This document shows positions 54,458 through 62,229 of a stretch of DNA of 64,000 nucleotides, one piece after another. Numbering within the stretch: the first letter of the stretch is position 1; every line of letters begins with the position of its first letter. The position numbers and the translations under genes were made by a program. The stretch comes from Cohaesibacter marisflavi (GTDB lineage Bacteria; Pseudomonadota; Alphaproteobacteria; Rhizobiales; Cohaesibacteraceae), in contig NZ_FOVR01000001.1 of the NCBI RefSeq assembly GCF_900115225.1, positions 434,001 through 498,000 on the forward strand. Direction: 5' to 3'. The notes beneath the pieces are model-generated. The model saw nothing but the letters and a program-made list of their open reading frames with translations, was not told the origin of the DNA and searched no databases.

Positions 54458-55014
54458 GTGGCGAACACAAGCTTTTATGCAATTTCAATGGACGCGATAT
54501 CTATGGTGAACTGCTGGCAGCGAGCAAGCTGGACGTGAAAACCGTTGGCAGTGACGCGCTGGCAGAAGTGACCGGATATCGCAAGCAGAGCATTGACCGT
54601 TGTTTGCGGCGGCGCTCCAGCCAAGACGACATGCGGCAGCAATCGCTTTCGCTCTTCATGTTGGCCGATTTGATTGCCTTCTCCGATGGGGAAGCGCTGC
54701 GGGCGCTGCGGCTTTTGCTGGAACTGGCGGGCCTTCAGGCCGTGCCGCGCTCGGATTGCAATCCGGTGCCAACGGGTGCCGGTGCTGTGGCTGGCGTCAG
54801 CTCTGATTTTGCCGGTCTGTTGGCTGGCATGAGCAAGGCACTGGAAGACGACGCGCAAATCTCGGTTTCGGAAATCCTCGATTATGATCTGATCGAAGCG
54901 GCGGAGCGGCTGCACCTCAATGCGCTATCCCTCAAGGAAAGCTTCAAGGCCAAGGTTGCCGCCGCCAGCGCCCAAAGCCCAAACGGGCAGCAAAGGGGCG
55001 GTGATGGCTGTTAA
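54454..55014 (+). CDS. Hypothetical early phage protein
   Basis: A 186-residue protein. A helical DNA-binding-like segment appears at residues 30-60 (TVGSDALAEVTGYRKQSIDR, CLRRRSS); the rest is helical with a glycine/alanine linker near residue 110. I recognise no family. Overlaps the Cro-like gene by four bases and the DnaA-like gene by eleven, so it belongs to the same transcript. A CII-like or replication accessory role is possible. Confidence 0.6.
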   Translation: MSGEHKLLCNFNGRDIYGELLAASKLDVKTVGSDALAEVTGYRKQSIDRCLRRRSSQDDMRQQSLSLFMLADLIAFSDGEALRALRLLLELAGLQAVPRSDCNPVPTGAGAVAGVSSDFAGLLAGMSKALEDDAQISVSEILDYDLIEAAERLHLNALSLKESFKAKVAAASAQSPNGQQRGGDGC

Positions 55015-55615
55015 ACCCCTTCCACCCTTGCAACTCACCTTTGATGCGCTCGGCTTCGGGCCGGACATGCTGGACAAGGTGCCGCATGTCTTCAAGCGCA
55101 AAAAAGGCAAGAGCAATCCAGAACCAACTGCATGCAGTGCGGACCCTTACAAGCTATGTGCCTTTCGCTGCCAACGTCAGCTTGGCTTTAGGCGCTCTTA
55201 CGCTCTGGGCGAATATGCCTCTTTTGCACTTAAATATACCGAGTTGCCAGAGGGCAAGCGGTTTCGCGATTTTGCTTATTGCATCATTGCGGCTTCGGCG
55301 GTCAGTGAGCGCTATTTCCTGAAGCCTGAAGAGATTTTCGTAGAAAAGCGCGATCACATTGAAATCAGCGGCGCGCGTCACATTGCGCAGCATCTGGCCG
55401 TAGAGATTGGCCGGTGCTCTACTGTGATGGTGGGGCAGGTTTTCGATCGGCACCATGCCAGCGTGCGCAATGCCGTGGACCGCGTTGCCGTGTTGCGGCT
55501 GGCAAGCCCTGCGCTGGAAGCGGAAGTCAGCAATCTTGAAAATGTTGTTCTTGACCTCTGGGCCTTGGCTGACGAGGGCGAAAGCCTTCGCAAGCGCATC
55601 GCCTTGATTGCGTGA
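55004..55615 (+). CDS. DnaA domain IV-like DNA-binding protein
   Basis: A 203-residue protein whose residues about 120-170 resemble the DNA-binding domain IV of DnaA: ARHIAQHLAVEIGRCSTVMV and VFDRHHASVRNAVDRV, the last matching the RDHTTV signature with conservative changes. No AAA+ domain is present. It may bind DnaA-box-like sites to start element replication or act as an anti-initiator for the host. The ATG at 55004 overlaps the preceding gene. Confidence 0.7.
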   Translation: MAVKPLPPLQLTFDALGFGPDMLDKVPHVFKRKKGKSNPEPTACSADPYKLCAFRCQRQLGFRRSYALGEYASFALKYTELPEGKRFRDFAYCIIAASAVSERYFLKPEEIFVEKRDHIEISGARHIAQHLAVEIGRCSTVMVGQVFDRHHASVRNAVDRVAVLRLASPALEAEVSNLENVVLDLWALADEGESLRKRIALIA

Positions 55616-55629
55616 GGGAGGGCAAACGA

Positions 55630-55932
55630 GTGAAACGAGAGTTGACCACGCCAGCGAAAGGTCTTTGCGAAGCAACGAGCGAGAGCATCGTTCATTCAGG
55701 GTGGATTGTTGAGGCTGGGTCTGTGTCTCGGGCTATCCAGTATTTTGACCGGCTGGTGGAGCCGCGCATCGTTGCGGCTGACGACCTCACGGCAACCATT
55801 AGCCATGTGCAAAGCGGGCTAGGAAATCGTGCTTATCGAATGTTCGGATTTTCGATGCTAGGCGAGGTTGAAAGCTTTGTTGACCAGATTGCACAGCGGG
55901 CGATTGAGGGCAGGGGGCGCGCGCGATGCTGA
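55630..55932 (+). CDS. Hypothetical phage protein
   Basis: About 100 residues, starting at GTG 55630 after GGGAGGGC (KRELTTPAKGLCEATSESIV). Contains SVSRAIQYFDRLVEPRIVAA. No family recognised. Overlaps the next gene by seven bases. Confidence 0.55.
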   Translation: MKRELTTPAKGLCEATSESIVHSGWIVEAGSVSRAIQYFDRLVEPRIVAADDLTATISHVQSGLGNRAYRMFGFSMLGEVESFVDQIAQRAIEGRGRARC

Positions 55933-56171
55933 AGACAAAGCGGCGTCCATATCGGCCATCCATCGACAGGTTGGAGACGCGGCGCATTCAAATTAATCTT
56001 ATCGAGCAGCGCGGATTTAATCCGCCAGTTGTGACCATGCACGGGCCATGGAACTCGCCCGACTGGCGAGAGCGCAATCTCTTTTTACATGAAGCAATCG
56101 CGGTGCGGGACCGGCTTAACGAGCTGTTGCCGCAAGAGGCTGCAATGAAGGGCGTGAGTGATGATCAATGA
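55926..56171 (+). CDS. Hypothetical phage protein
   Basis: An 81-residue basic protein (MLKTKRRPYRPSIDRLETRR). Ends in a helical AIAVRDRLNELLPQEAAMKG. No family recognised. Overlaps both neighbours in the rightward operon, which supports it being real. Confidence 0.55.
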   Translation: MLKTKRRPYRPSIDRLETRRIQINLIEQRGFNPPVVTMHGPWNSPDWRERNLFLHEAIAVRDRLNELLPQEAAMKGVSDDQ

Positions 56172-56418
56172 TCGGGGCAATCGCAGCGCACAGCTGCTTT
56201 CTGGCGGTGTTCCTCTGATGGGGCCGACGTTGCGTGCTGAGGCACCGAAGCGGGTGCAAGAGCGCGTCAGGCGCGAGCGTGAGGCTGCAGCGGTAAAGCG
56301 CGACGATAAAGGCCGGGTTCAGCTCTGCTACACCCGCATGCAATGCGGCAATGGAGGTGGGGTGAACCGCGTTACTCTTCCGCGCTTTGTGGCGCTGGAT
56401 CGGGTGAGGGATGTGTAG
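56161..56418 (+). CDS. Hypothetical basic phage protein
   Basis: An 85-residue arginine-rich protein (ATG at 56161; MINDRGNRSAQLLSGGVPLM). No domain recognised. Its 3' end overlaps the antisense pentapeptide-repeat gene by 47 bp, a sign that the latter was inserted into an existing operon. Confidence 0.5.
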   Translation: MINDRGNRSAQLLSGGVPLMGPTLRAEAPKRVQERVRREREAAAVKRDDKGRVQLCYTRMQCGNGGGVNRVTLPRFVALDRVRDV

Positions 56419-57346
56419 AATGCAAGAGACTGTTACGAAATGGATTAATGCATTCGATCAGGAAATAGTCGCCTTTATTAGTGGCTTTCCACATAGTGCG
56501 ATCAAGAGAAAGTGTAGCCAGTGTTTGGTGATCGATGATCATGCATTCCAGTCTCGCGTCATCGAATGTTGCACCACTGAAATTGGTTCTTTTGAAGTCA
56601 GCCCCTCTGAGATCAGATTCGAGAAAGTTGGCGTTCTCAAAGGTTGCACATTCAATCCTCGAATTCACAAAGCAACTTTTAAACAAATCTGCATTCGAAA
56701 AGTTGAGGCGGATCCTGTCTTCATAAAACCGTTTGAAATGTGCTCTTCCCAGTGGAGGTCTCCATCCTATATCTCTGTCTTTTCCCAGATCGTTGCGCAG
56801 TTGCGAAATCACTCTCATAGCGGTTTTAAGGCTGCTGGAGGCATCATATTCACTTTTGTAGCGACGGCTATAGTTCCGAATGAACGAGCAGAGCACGTCT
56901 TGTACGGTTTGGTAGTAAGCTTCTGGGTCTGCGCTGGCAATTTCCCGCAAAGCAAATATTCCGGCTTCCCCGCCTGCTACGTCTTTTTCGGTCAGCATCG
57001 CTGCCGCCTTTGTGAAACGGTCAGCAAGTTGTCCCTGTTGCAGCAATTCAATTTGCTTGGCTGTGTGTTGAGATTGCTTGATGGCTGTTTTGGCTTGGCT
57101 GGAAGCAACGACAGAGCGCCAGATCGCGAGAGGCAAGCCGATGACGCCGAGCAGCAGAAGGCCGAGATTTCTTGCGATCTCGCTAAACTCCTTCCAAACG
57201 CTCGCTTCTGCGCTTGCTACATCGTTGAAAATGAGCCACAAGCCAAAGCCCGAGAAAAGCAAAACAAAAGCGCCCAAGTAGATCAAATGCCTTCTCAGCC
57301 AAATTCCGGCTGGTGTAAGGAACTTAATGATTTCCCTGTCATTCAT
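56372..57346 (-). CDS. Membrane pentapeptide-repeat protein (antisense cargo)
   Basis: A 324-residue protein. Two membrane helices (about residues 20-40 and 62-80) are followed by a helical region and then pentapeptide repeats from about residue 218: LNFSNADLFKSCFVNSRIEC, ATFENANFLESDLRGADFKR and TNFSGATFDDARLEC, each with A/N-(L/F)-x-x pattern. The last 50 residues are degenerate. Opposite in orientation to the early operon. Such proteins occur in phage cargo and defence contexts; function here is unknown. Confidence 0.8.
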   Translation of the reverse strand: MNDREIIKFLTPAGIWLRRHLIYLGAFVLLFSGFGLWLIFNDVASAEASVWKEFSEIARNLGLLLLGVIGLPLAIWRSVVASSQAKTAIKQSQHTAKQIELLQQGQLADRFTKAAAMLTEKDVAGGEAGIFALREIASADPEAYYQTVQDVLCSFIRNYSRRYKSEYDASSSLKTAMRVISQLRNDLGKDRDIGWRPPLGRAHFKRFYEDRIRLNFSNADLFKSCFVNSRIECATFENANFLESDLRGADFKRTNFSGATFDDARLECMIIDHQTLATLSLDRTMWKATNKGDYFLIECINPFRNSLLHSTHPSPDPAPQSAEE

Positions 57347-57450
57347 CGTGCTTTTGCCTTTGCTGATCGTCTTGAACCAGCAAACGACAATCTTGCTATT
57401 TTTGCAACTGCGAGGCGCAGTGCATCACCAGCCTTTTGTGAGGTGGCGTG

Positions 57451-58080
57451 ATGGCTAAAATCATTGTTGCTTGTGAGCGCTTCGGGACAGTGCGCAACGC
57501 CTTCCTTGCGCGCGGTCATGATGCCTGGTCTTGCGATATCGCACCGGCTGCGGATGGGTCTAACAGACATATTCAGGGCGATGCGAGGGACGTTGTCGGC
57601 GATGGGTGGGACGCTCTTATTGTGGCGCATCCACCTTGTACGAGGCTATGCAATAGCGGTGTGCGCTGGCTGAGCAAGCCACCAAAGGGCAAGACACTGG
57701 AACAGATGTGGCAAGAGCTGGAAGAGGGCGCGTCGCTGTTCTCCGACATGTGGAATGCGCCTATTCCTTGCGTTGCCGTTGAAAATCCGGTCATGCACAA
57801 ACATGCAAAGCGGATCATTCGAAACTATGAAGAATTTAGTCAATCTATCCAGCCTTGGCAATTCGGTCATGGTGAAGTCAAGCGCACCTGCCTGTGGTTG
57901 CGCAACCTGCCAAAATTGGAACCTACTAACATTGTAGAGGGGCGCGTTGCGCGCGTGCATCGTATGCCACCGGGGCCAAACAGGGGCATAGAGCGTTCAC
58001 GCTTTTTCACGGGTGTTGCGGACGCTATGGCCGATCAATGGGGGCCTGTGATTGATGAAACGGCAAGGAGGGCGGCGTGA
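57451..58080 (+). CDS. Phage methyltransferase-like protein
   Basis: A 209-residue protein. The N-terminus KIIVACERFGTVRNAFLARG with WSCDIAPAADGSNRHIQGDA resembles a Rossmann SAM-binding motif I/II, and LIVAHPPCTRLCNSGVRWLS resembles the catalytic PPC loop of DNA C5 methyltransferases. The length is short and no target-recognition domain is seen. Phages of alphaproteobacteria often carry this protein. Cytosine methylation is plausible but not shown. Confidence 0.65.
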   Translation: MAKIIVACERFGTVRNAFLARGHDAWSCDIAPAADGSNRHIQGDARDVVGDGWDALIVAHPPCTRLCNSGVRWLSKPPKGKTLEQMWQELEEGASLFSDMWNAPIPCVAVENPVMHKHAKRIIRNYEEFSQSIQPWQFGHGEVKRTCLWLRNLPKLEPTNIVEGRVARVHRMPPGPNRGIERSRFFTGVADAMADQWGPVIDETARRAA

Positions 58081-58082
58081 TG

Positions 58083-58865
58083 TTAAGAGGGATTAACATG
58101 AAGTCGTTGCCAATCTCCGAGGCGACGCTTTTCTTTATTGAGAGCATGCAGGAATTCTTCCTCCAACAGCGAATAGGCGCAAACAAGGTCAACAGGAATC
58201 GCTTGTTCATTTCTTGCCTGGTATTGTTCGGGCGTAACCGGGTCGCGCTTCAGAACCGAAACCAATGTGCTTTCGAACTCAAATATGGATTTGTCGAGGT
58301 ATCTCATTACATCCATTTCATTCTTGAAATCATAGATGCCCATTCCATTCAGTGTCGCAGCGGCAAAATTGCAGGCGCTTTGCATATCCCGAAGGATATC
58401 AGCAAGCTCGTTGGCAAAATTGTACTCTTCAACAATACGCTCATCCTTCGCAGGGGAGCCGTGCAGGGGAAACGATCTATCGTTTTTGCTGGTTATGTGA
58501 GGTCTCAAGGACTTGCTCTGAGCAAAAGTAAAAAGCCACTGCATGCGTGTTCTCGCCTGGCGCAACTGGATTCTGCTTTGATCAATCTTGGCAATCATCT
58601 CCTTGACGTGGCTGTCCTGAGCCTGAACTTTGAGCCAGCGCAAAGTGGGAAAGCCTATGATGATAGCACCCACAGCCGCCACCCAACCGCTCAGAGCGCC
58701 GATCCATTCTCGGACACAGGTGACCGGCGTTTCGGCGGGGCTGCCTGCTGCTTCAAGCTTGCAGAAGCCCATGTTGCCATCCAGCCCATAGCCGATGAAC
58801 AGCATCAGCAAAACAGTCAGGCCAGCGCCAAGGCTGAAGGCGAAGATGTGGGAAGGTTTGAACAT
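58083..58865 (-). CDS. Hypothetical membrane protein (antisense cargo)
   Basis: A 260-residue protein. Helices near residues 8-28 and 58-75 frame a short loop containing two cysteines (GFCKLEAAG and TCVREW). A long cytoplasmic helical domain follows (about residues 85-255). No family recognised. Part of the minus-strand cargo group. A plus-strand frame spanning 58077-60545 covers this region but is a shadow. Confidence 0.6.
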   Translation of the reverse strand: MFKPSHIFAFSLGAGLTVLLMLFIGYGLDGNMGFCKLEAAGSPAETPVTCVREWIGALSGWVAAVGAIIIGFPTLRWLKVQAQDSHVKEMIAKIDQSRIQLRQARTRMQWLFTFAQSKSLRPHITSKNDRSFPLHGSPAKDERIVEEYNFANELADILRDMQSACNFAAATLNGMGIYDFKNEMDVMRYLDKSIFEFESTLVSVLKRDPVTPEQYQARNEQAIPVDLVCAYSLLEEEFLHALNKEKRRLGDWQRLHVNPS

Positions 58866-58891
58866 GGATTACTTGCTCGCTTGGTCTTTAC

Positions 58892-59587
58892 TCACCTAAG
58901 AGCTTGCAGCCAATCGTTTTCTGATACAAGCGCTATCGGAGCGCCCTTTGCCTTCAATTGGCAGGCCTTCTCGATTTTGCGACCATATGAAGACTGGATC
59001 CAGCTTTGCGTTGCGTATGATCCAATGACAAGGAAACGGGTTTTCTTGGTCAGGCTTCCAGCCGTTGCCCCGCGCTCTAAAACGGCGGCTTCACACTCTC
59101 TACGTTTCATGGAAACGAACGTTCCCGTAAATGTGAAATGGCTTCCTTCAAAAAAGATGGGTGGAGTAGGGCGATCCAGCGGCAAGCTTGTCGATTTTAC
59201 GTCTTCACCGATTTCAAAGTCGGAGCCGGTGAATTCAACCAGCGTGTCAAGCAGATCTCTTCTTTCGTCTTCATCGACGACACCATCAGCCAACGTGTCG
59301 CGTATGCGTGCATACAGGATATTGATGAGCGGATTTTCAGTAAGTTCAGCTTGGGAAATAAGCCATTTATGCAGATATTCAATTTCGCCATCATCTAGCT
59401 TTCCATCAGCAAGCAGCCCGCGAGAAATGCCGACCAACTCAGTGACCTGCCGTTCGTCAAGGCGCTTTTTGTTGTATAAATTAAGCATAAAATCAGATGG
59501 TCTTTCTTGCTCTAACAATGTCCTAACTCTCTGTTTTGCGGAGTTTTTTTTCGTCGGGCTCGGTTGTGCAATCGTAAGTAAACTCAT
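58892..59587 (-). CDS. TerB-like/BRCT domain protein (antisense cargo)
   Basis: About 231 residues. The N-terminal half (VGISRGLLADGKLDDGEIEY, LADGVVDEDERRDLLDTL) resembles a TerB-like helical pair of DG/DE motifs. The C-terminal 85 residues form a BRCT domain: HFTFTGTFVSMKRRECEAAV, ATAGSLTKKTRFLVIG, CQLKAKGAPIALVSENDW. BRCT domains mediate DNA-damage and ligase interactions. The start is uncertain; ATG 59587 overlaps the upstream lipoprotein by 65 bp. An internal ATG at 59488 would avoid that. Confidence 0.65.
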   Translation of the reverse strand: MSLLTIAQPSPTKKNSAKQRVRTLLEQERPSDFMLNLYNKKRLDERQVTELVGISRGLLADGKLDDGEIEYLHKWLISQAELTENPLINILYARIRDTLADGVVDEDERRDLLDTLVEFTGSDFEIGEDVKSTSLPLDRPTPPIFFEGSHFTFTGTFVSMKRRECEAAVLERGATAGSLTKKTRFLVIGSYATQSWIQSSYGRKIEKACQLKAKGAPIALVSENDWLQALR

Positions 59588-59918
59588 ATTGCGGCTCAAC
59601 GACAAGGTAGCCTTTTGTGATTTTGCAGTGCGACCGGCCTGTTTGGTCCAAGTAGTCTCTAGCAGCTTGCTCATGGACCTTTTCCGAGGGCATTGTATTT
59701 GCCAAGCCAAGGGTCAAGCCTTTTGCAAAACCGCGTGCAGCAGCGCCTGCGACAGGAGGAGTGGTCATGATAACATTTTCTTTGGGATGCTCAAAAACAC
59801 GATAAGCAGTATCGCCCACGCGAACATGATGCACTTTCGGGTCAAATTGCATAGCTCGGTTCACGCCCGAGCATCCGGCCAAAAAGCAGCAAACGCAAAT
59901 GATAGTGAGCTTTTTCAT
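59523..59918 (-). CDS. Small lipoprotein (antisense cargo)
   Basis: A 131-residue lipoprotein: MKKLTIICVCCFLAGCSGVN with lipobox LAGC near residue 16. GGGGGATACA gives the ribosome site for ATG 59918. The mature part is polar with VRVGDTAYRVFEHPKENV. No family recognised. A role in surface exclusion is a guess. Confidence 0.72.
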   Translation of the reverse strand: MKKLTIICVCCFLAGCSGVNRAMQFDPKVHHVRVGDTAYRVFEHPKENVIMTTPPVAGAAARGFAKGLTLGLANTMPSEKVHEQAARDYLDQTGRSHCKITKGYLVVEPQYEFTYDCTTEPDEKKLRKTES

Positions 59919-60281
59919 TGTATCCCCCGTTGCATTCCCCATTGCTGTCATCATCATGCATTGCAACCAGAGGGGGAGTCGAGTCCAAAACTTCAATATT
60001 TGACAATTCCAAATAATCGCGCCATGATTCCAGAATGCTGGATGTTGTCCAGTGAGTGCGTCGCAAAAGGGCGCGCGGGGATTGGCCTCCCTTCTGGTAC
60101 GAGGCGCTTGAGCTGCGCCACGACACATCTATGTGTACGTGGTGTTTTCGTATGGTCAGGCGTTCAGGAGCACGAAAGTGCGCCGTTCCTCGTAGCGGTA
60201 AGGCCAATCCTGTTCGTCTGGCCGCCCGAGATTGGCCTCTCAGCGGTCAGGTTTGTAAAATCTGATACGAGGAGGCTTGCC
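59919..60281. other. 363-bp gap with repeated GATTGGCCT motif
   Basis: Holds three copies of the 9-mer GATTGGCCT: 60080-60088 direct, 60201-60209 inverted (AGGCCAATC), and 60230-60238 direct. The last two form a 9-bp stem. No convincing gene. It separates the leftward cargo genes from the rightward genes restarting at 60282, so it should hold promoters for both. GAGGAGG at 60271-60277 is the ribosome site of the next gene. Confidence 0.4.
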
Positions 60282-60545
60282 ATGGCTTTGGCGGCAAACA
60301 GGCGGAATCCGCCCACACACCTATCCATATATCTAGACCAGATAGACCTTGCGCTGGAGGCAGAACGCACGCTGATTGATGCGATGCTGTTCGTTGCCAA
60401 TGAAACACTTTGCGATGGCCGTGAAGGCCCAATGCTGCATGGTTTGCTCTATCTTCTAAGCGAGCACCAAGCCAAAACCGAACAAGCCGCCTCTGAAGCA
60501 CATAGAGCCTTGAGAGAGCTAAGAGCTGCGAGGGCTTCGGCATGA
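60282..60545 (+). CDS. Hypothetical small phage protein
   Basis: An 87-residue protein starting MALAANRRNPPTHLSIYLDQ after GAGGAGG. Mostly helical (ALEAERTLIDAMLFVANETL). No family recognised. Overlaps the next gene at ATGA. Confidence 0.6.
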   Translation: MALAANRRNPPTHLSIYLDQIDLALEAERTLIDAMLFVANETLCDGREGPMLHGLLYLLSEHQAKTEQAASEAHRALRELRAARASA

Positions 60546-60775
60546 AGAGCTACAACGCGGGCCTCGTGCAGCGGGCCAATAAAATCGGGATTGTCACCGA
60601 GGCGGCATTTCTGGACGCCTGCCAAGAGTTGCTTGAAGCGCCGACGCTGGTTGACCTTGGCAGCATCTTTTCAGCGCACTTGGGCACGGTTCGCCTGTTT
60701 GGAGGCGATGCCGTGGCGCTCTTTACCGAGGTTCACACCTTCAGGAAAGGAGAGCTGCGATGCACAAGGCTGTGA
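60542..60775 (+). CDS. Hypothetical small phage protein
   Basis: A 77-residue protein (MKSYNAGLVQRANKIGIVTE). No domain recognised. Overlaps neighbours by 4 and 16 bp, consistent with a phage early operon. Confidence 0.55.
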   Translation: MKSYNAGLVQRANKIGIVTEAAFLDACQELLEAPTLVDLGSIFSAHLGTVRLFGGDAVALFTEVHTFRKGELRCTRL

Positions 60776-60981
60776 TTGTGGCCTCTGTGGCGCTGCTGTG
60801 GGGCTTTGTTGCTCTGGTGCTGGTCGGTGTTCCGGCGTTGGCTCTCTTATGCCCTGAAGGGCTTTTGAGCGCGCCTTCATGGGTGGCTGGTGTTGTCCGT
60901 GTGGTTGGCTATGGCGCCTTTGTGCTGTGGCTGGTTGGCACTGAGGTCTATTTGCGCAAGGAGGCCCATAAGCATGACTGA
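60760..60981 (+). CDS. Small two-helix membrane protein
   Basis: A 73-residue protein with two hydrophobic segments (VIVASVALLWGFVALVLVGV and VAGVVRVVGYGAFVLWLVG). The ATG at 60760 has GGAAAGGAG upstream. Function unknown. Confidence 0.6.
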   Translation: MHKAVIVASVALLWGFVALVLVGVPALALLCPEGLLSAPSWVAGVVRVVGYGAFVLWLVGTEVYLRKEAHKHD

Positions 60982-61810
60982 CATTCTCATCCATCGTTCA
61001 ACGCCTTCAGCCAACTATACTGTGTTGCGCAATGAGATCTTCGATGCTGGGCTTGGTATGGAGGCGCTGGGGCTGCTGACTTATCTTATCTCGCGCCCGG
61101 CAAACTGGAAGGTTTCGCAAGGCCAACTTCGCAAGCAATTCGGGATCGGGCGCGACAAGCTTCTTCGTATCTTGAAAGAGCTGGAAGGCGTTGGCTATAT
61201 CGTTCGGCGCAGGCTGCGCGACCCTGAAACAAAGTCTTTCCAGAAGACGGAATTCTGCGTCTATGACCAGCCGGTGACGGATGAAGAGGGCGAGCCAGAC
61301 TGCGAAACCGAAGAGAGTGCAGAGCCACGTCCTGAAAAGCCGTCGCCGGAAAAGCCGGATACGGCTGAGCCGGATACGGGTAAGCCGGAGTCGGCAAATC
61401 CGCACCTAACAAGTAATGATTATATAATAAATAATTATATTAATAACCCTAAATCCCAAGATCCGCCTGACTTCAGCGCCTTGATGGCGATGGAACCGCA
61501 TGAACGGGCCAAGGCGATGAAGCGTTGGGGGCTGACGCCTGCCAGCTTTGGCAAGATAGCGCGAGAGATGGGGCTCAATCCGAGAGCGCTCAAGCAAAAC
61601 CCGAGGGCCAAGGCGAAGGCCGGAACGCCAGTGCCGCCAGAGCGTCAGCGGGTGTTCGTGGTGCAGTATTCGCCTCAGTGGGAGGCTTGGGTCAAACATC
61701 GCGGCAGGGCCATTCCGACCGGCAACTATCGCGATCCTGAGACTGGACGTTTCCTGACCGGATGGTGGTTCGATACCCTCTGGCCTCCGGGCTGGGCTGA
61801 AGGCTCGTAA
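60974..61810 (+). CDS. Phage replication protein O-like, with internal origin
   Basis: A 278-residue protein with an N-terminal winged-helix domain (EALGLLTYLISRPANWKVSQ, LRKQFGIGRDKLLRILKELE) of the type in phage O-like replication proteins. A five-residue repeat, (P)EKPS-PEKPD-TAEPD-TGKPE-SANPH, at about residues 120-144 joins a C-terminal domain with WEAWVKHRGRAIPTGNY. The repeat is encoded by 15-bp iterons followed by an AT-rich tract, which looks like a lambda-type origin inside the gene. The ATG at 60974 overlaps the previous gene. Confidence 0.72.
   Translation: MTDILIHRSTPSANYTVLRNEIFDAGLGMEALGLLTYLISRPANWKVSQGQLRKQFGIGRDKLLRILKELEGVGYIVRRRLRDPETKSFQKTEFCVYDQPVTDEEGEPDCETEESAEPRPEKPSPEKPDTAEPDTGKPESANPHLTSNDYIINNYINNPKSQDPPDFSALMAMEPHERAKAMKRWGLTPASFGKIAREMGLNPRALKQNPRAKAKAGTPVPPERQRVFVVQYSPQWEAWVKHRGRAIPTGNYRDPETGRFLTGWWFDTLWPPGWAEGS
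61331..61446. other. Candidate replication origin: five 15-bp iterons plus AT-rich tract
   Basis: Five tandem 15-bp units run from 61331 to 61405; units 2-4 are ccggaaaagccggat, acggctgagccggat and acgggtaagccggag, and flanking units are more diverged. Immediately after, 61411-61446 is almost wholly A/T. Iterons next to an AT-rich unwinding region inside the replication gene match the layout of lambda ori in gene O. Functional proof is lacking. Confidence 0.5.
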
Positions 61811-61842
61811 GGCTCGGCAAGACAGGGAAAGGGGAAATCACC

Positions 61843-62229
61843 ATGCCAACAGCACCAGGCACATTCAAGGCTCCATGGGCACCAAAGCGAACCAAGCAGG
61901 ACAGGGAACGGTCCAACGACAAGGAACGGCGCAAGCGGCATCCATGGCGCGGTTGGTACAAGCTGGCGGCGTGGAAGAAAATTAGGGCGCGGAGGCTGGC
62001 GAGCGATCCGCTTTGCGTGATGTGCTTGGCAGAAGGCAAGACGACAGCGGCAACTGTGGTTGACCATATCGAGCCGCATCGGGGCAACCGGGATTTGTTC
62101 TTCAGCTATGCCAACACGCAAAGCCTATGCGAAGCGCACCACAACAGAGACAAGCAGCGCATCGAAGCAAACGGCGAAACGCAAAGTCCATCGCCAAGAC
62201 CAAAACCCGAGCCTAATTTCCATTTCTGA
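61843..62229 (+). CDS. HNH endonuclease
   Basis: A 128-residue HNH nuclease. A basic N-terminus leads to PWRGWYKLAAWKKIRARRLA, then zinc-like CVMC, the catalytic VVDHIEPHRGNRD and CEAHHNRDKQ, with the H-N-H positions intact. In phages this gene usually sits just before terminase and assists packaging. Terminase genes are not seen after it in this window. Confidence 0.88.
   Translation: MPTAPGTFKAPWAPKRTKQDRERSNDKERRKRHPWRGWYKLAAWKKIRARRLASDPLCVMCLAEGKTTAATVVDHIEPHRGNRDLFFSYANTQSLCEAHHNRDKQRIEANGETQSPSPRPKPEPNFHF

Noticed and set aside
58077-60545. 822-codon plus-strand open frame
   Set aside because: It covers three better minus-strand genes with recognisable features (membrane protein, BRCT protein, lipoprotein). 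Only its last 87 codons, with their own ribosome site, are accepted as a gene.
61331-61405. CRISPR-like direct repeats
   Set aside because: The 15-bp units are contiguous without spacers and lie in a coding frame; they fit iterons or a peptide repeat.
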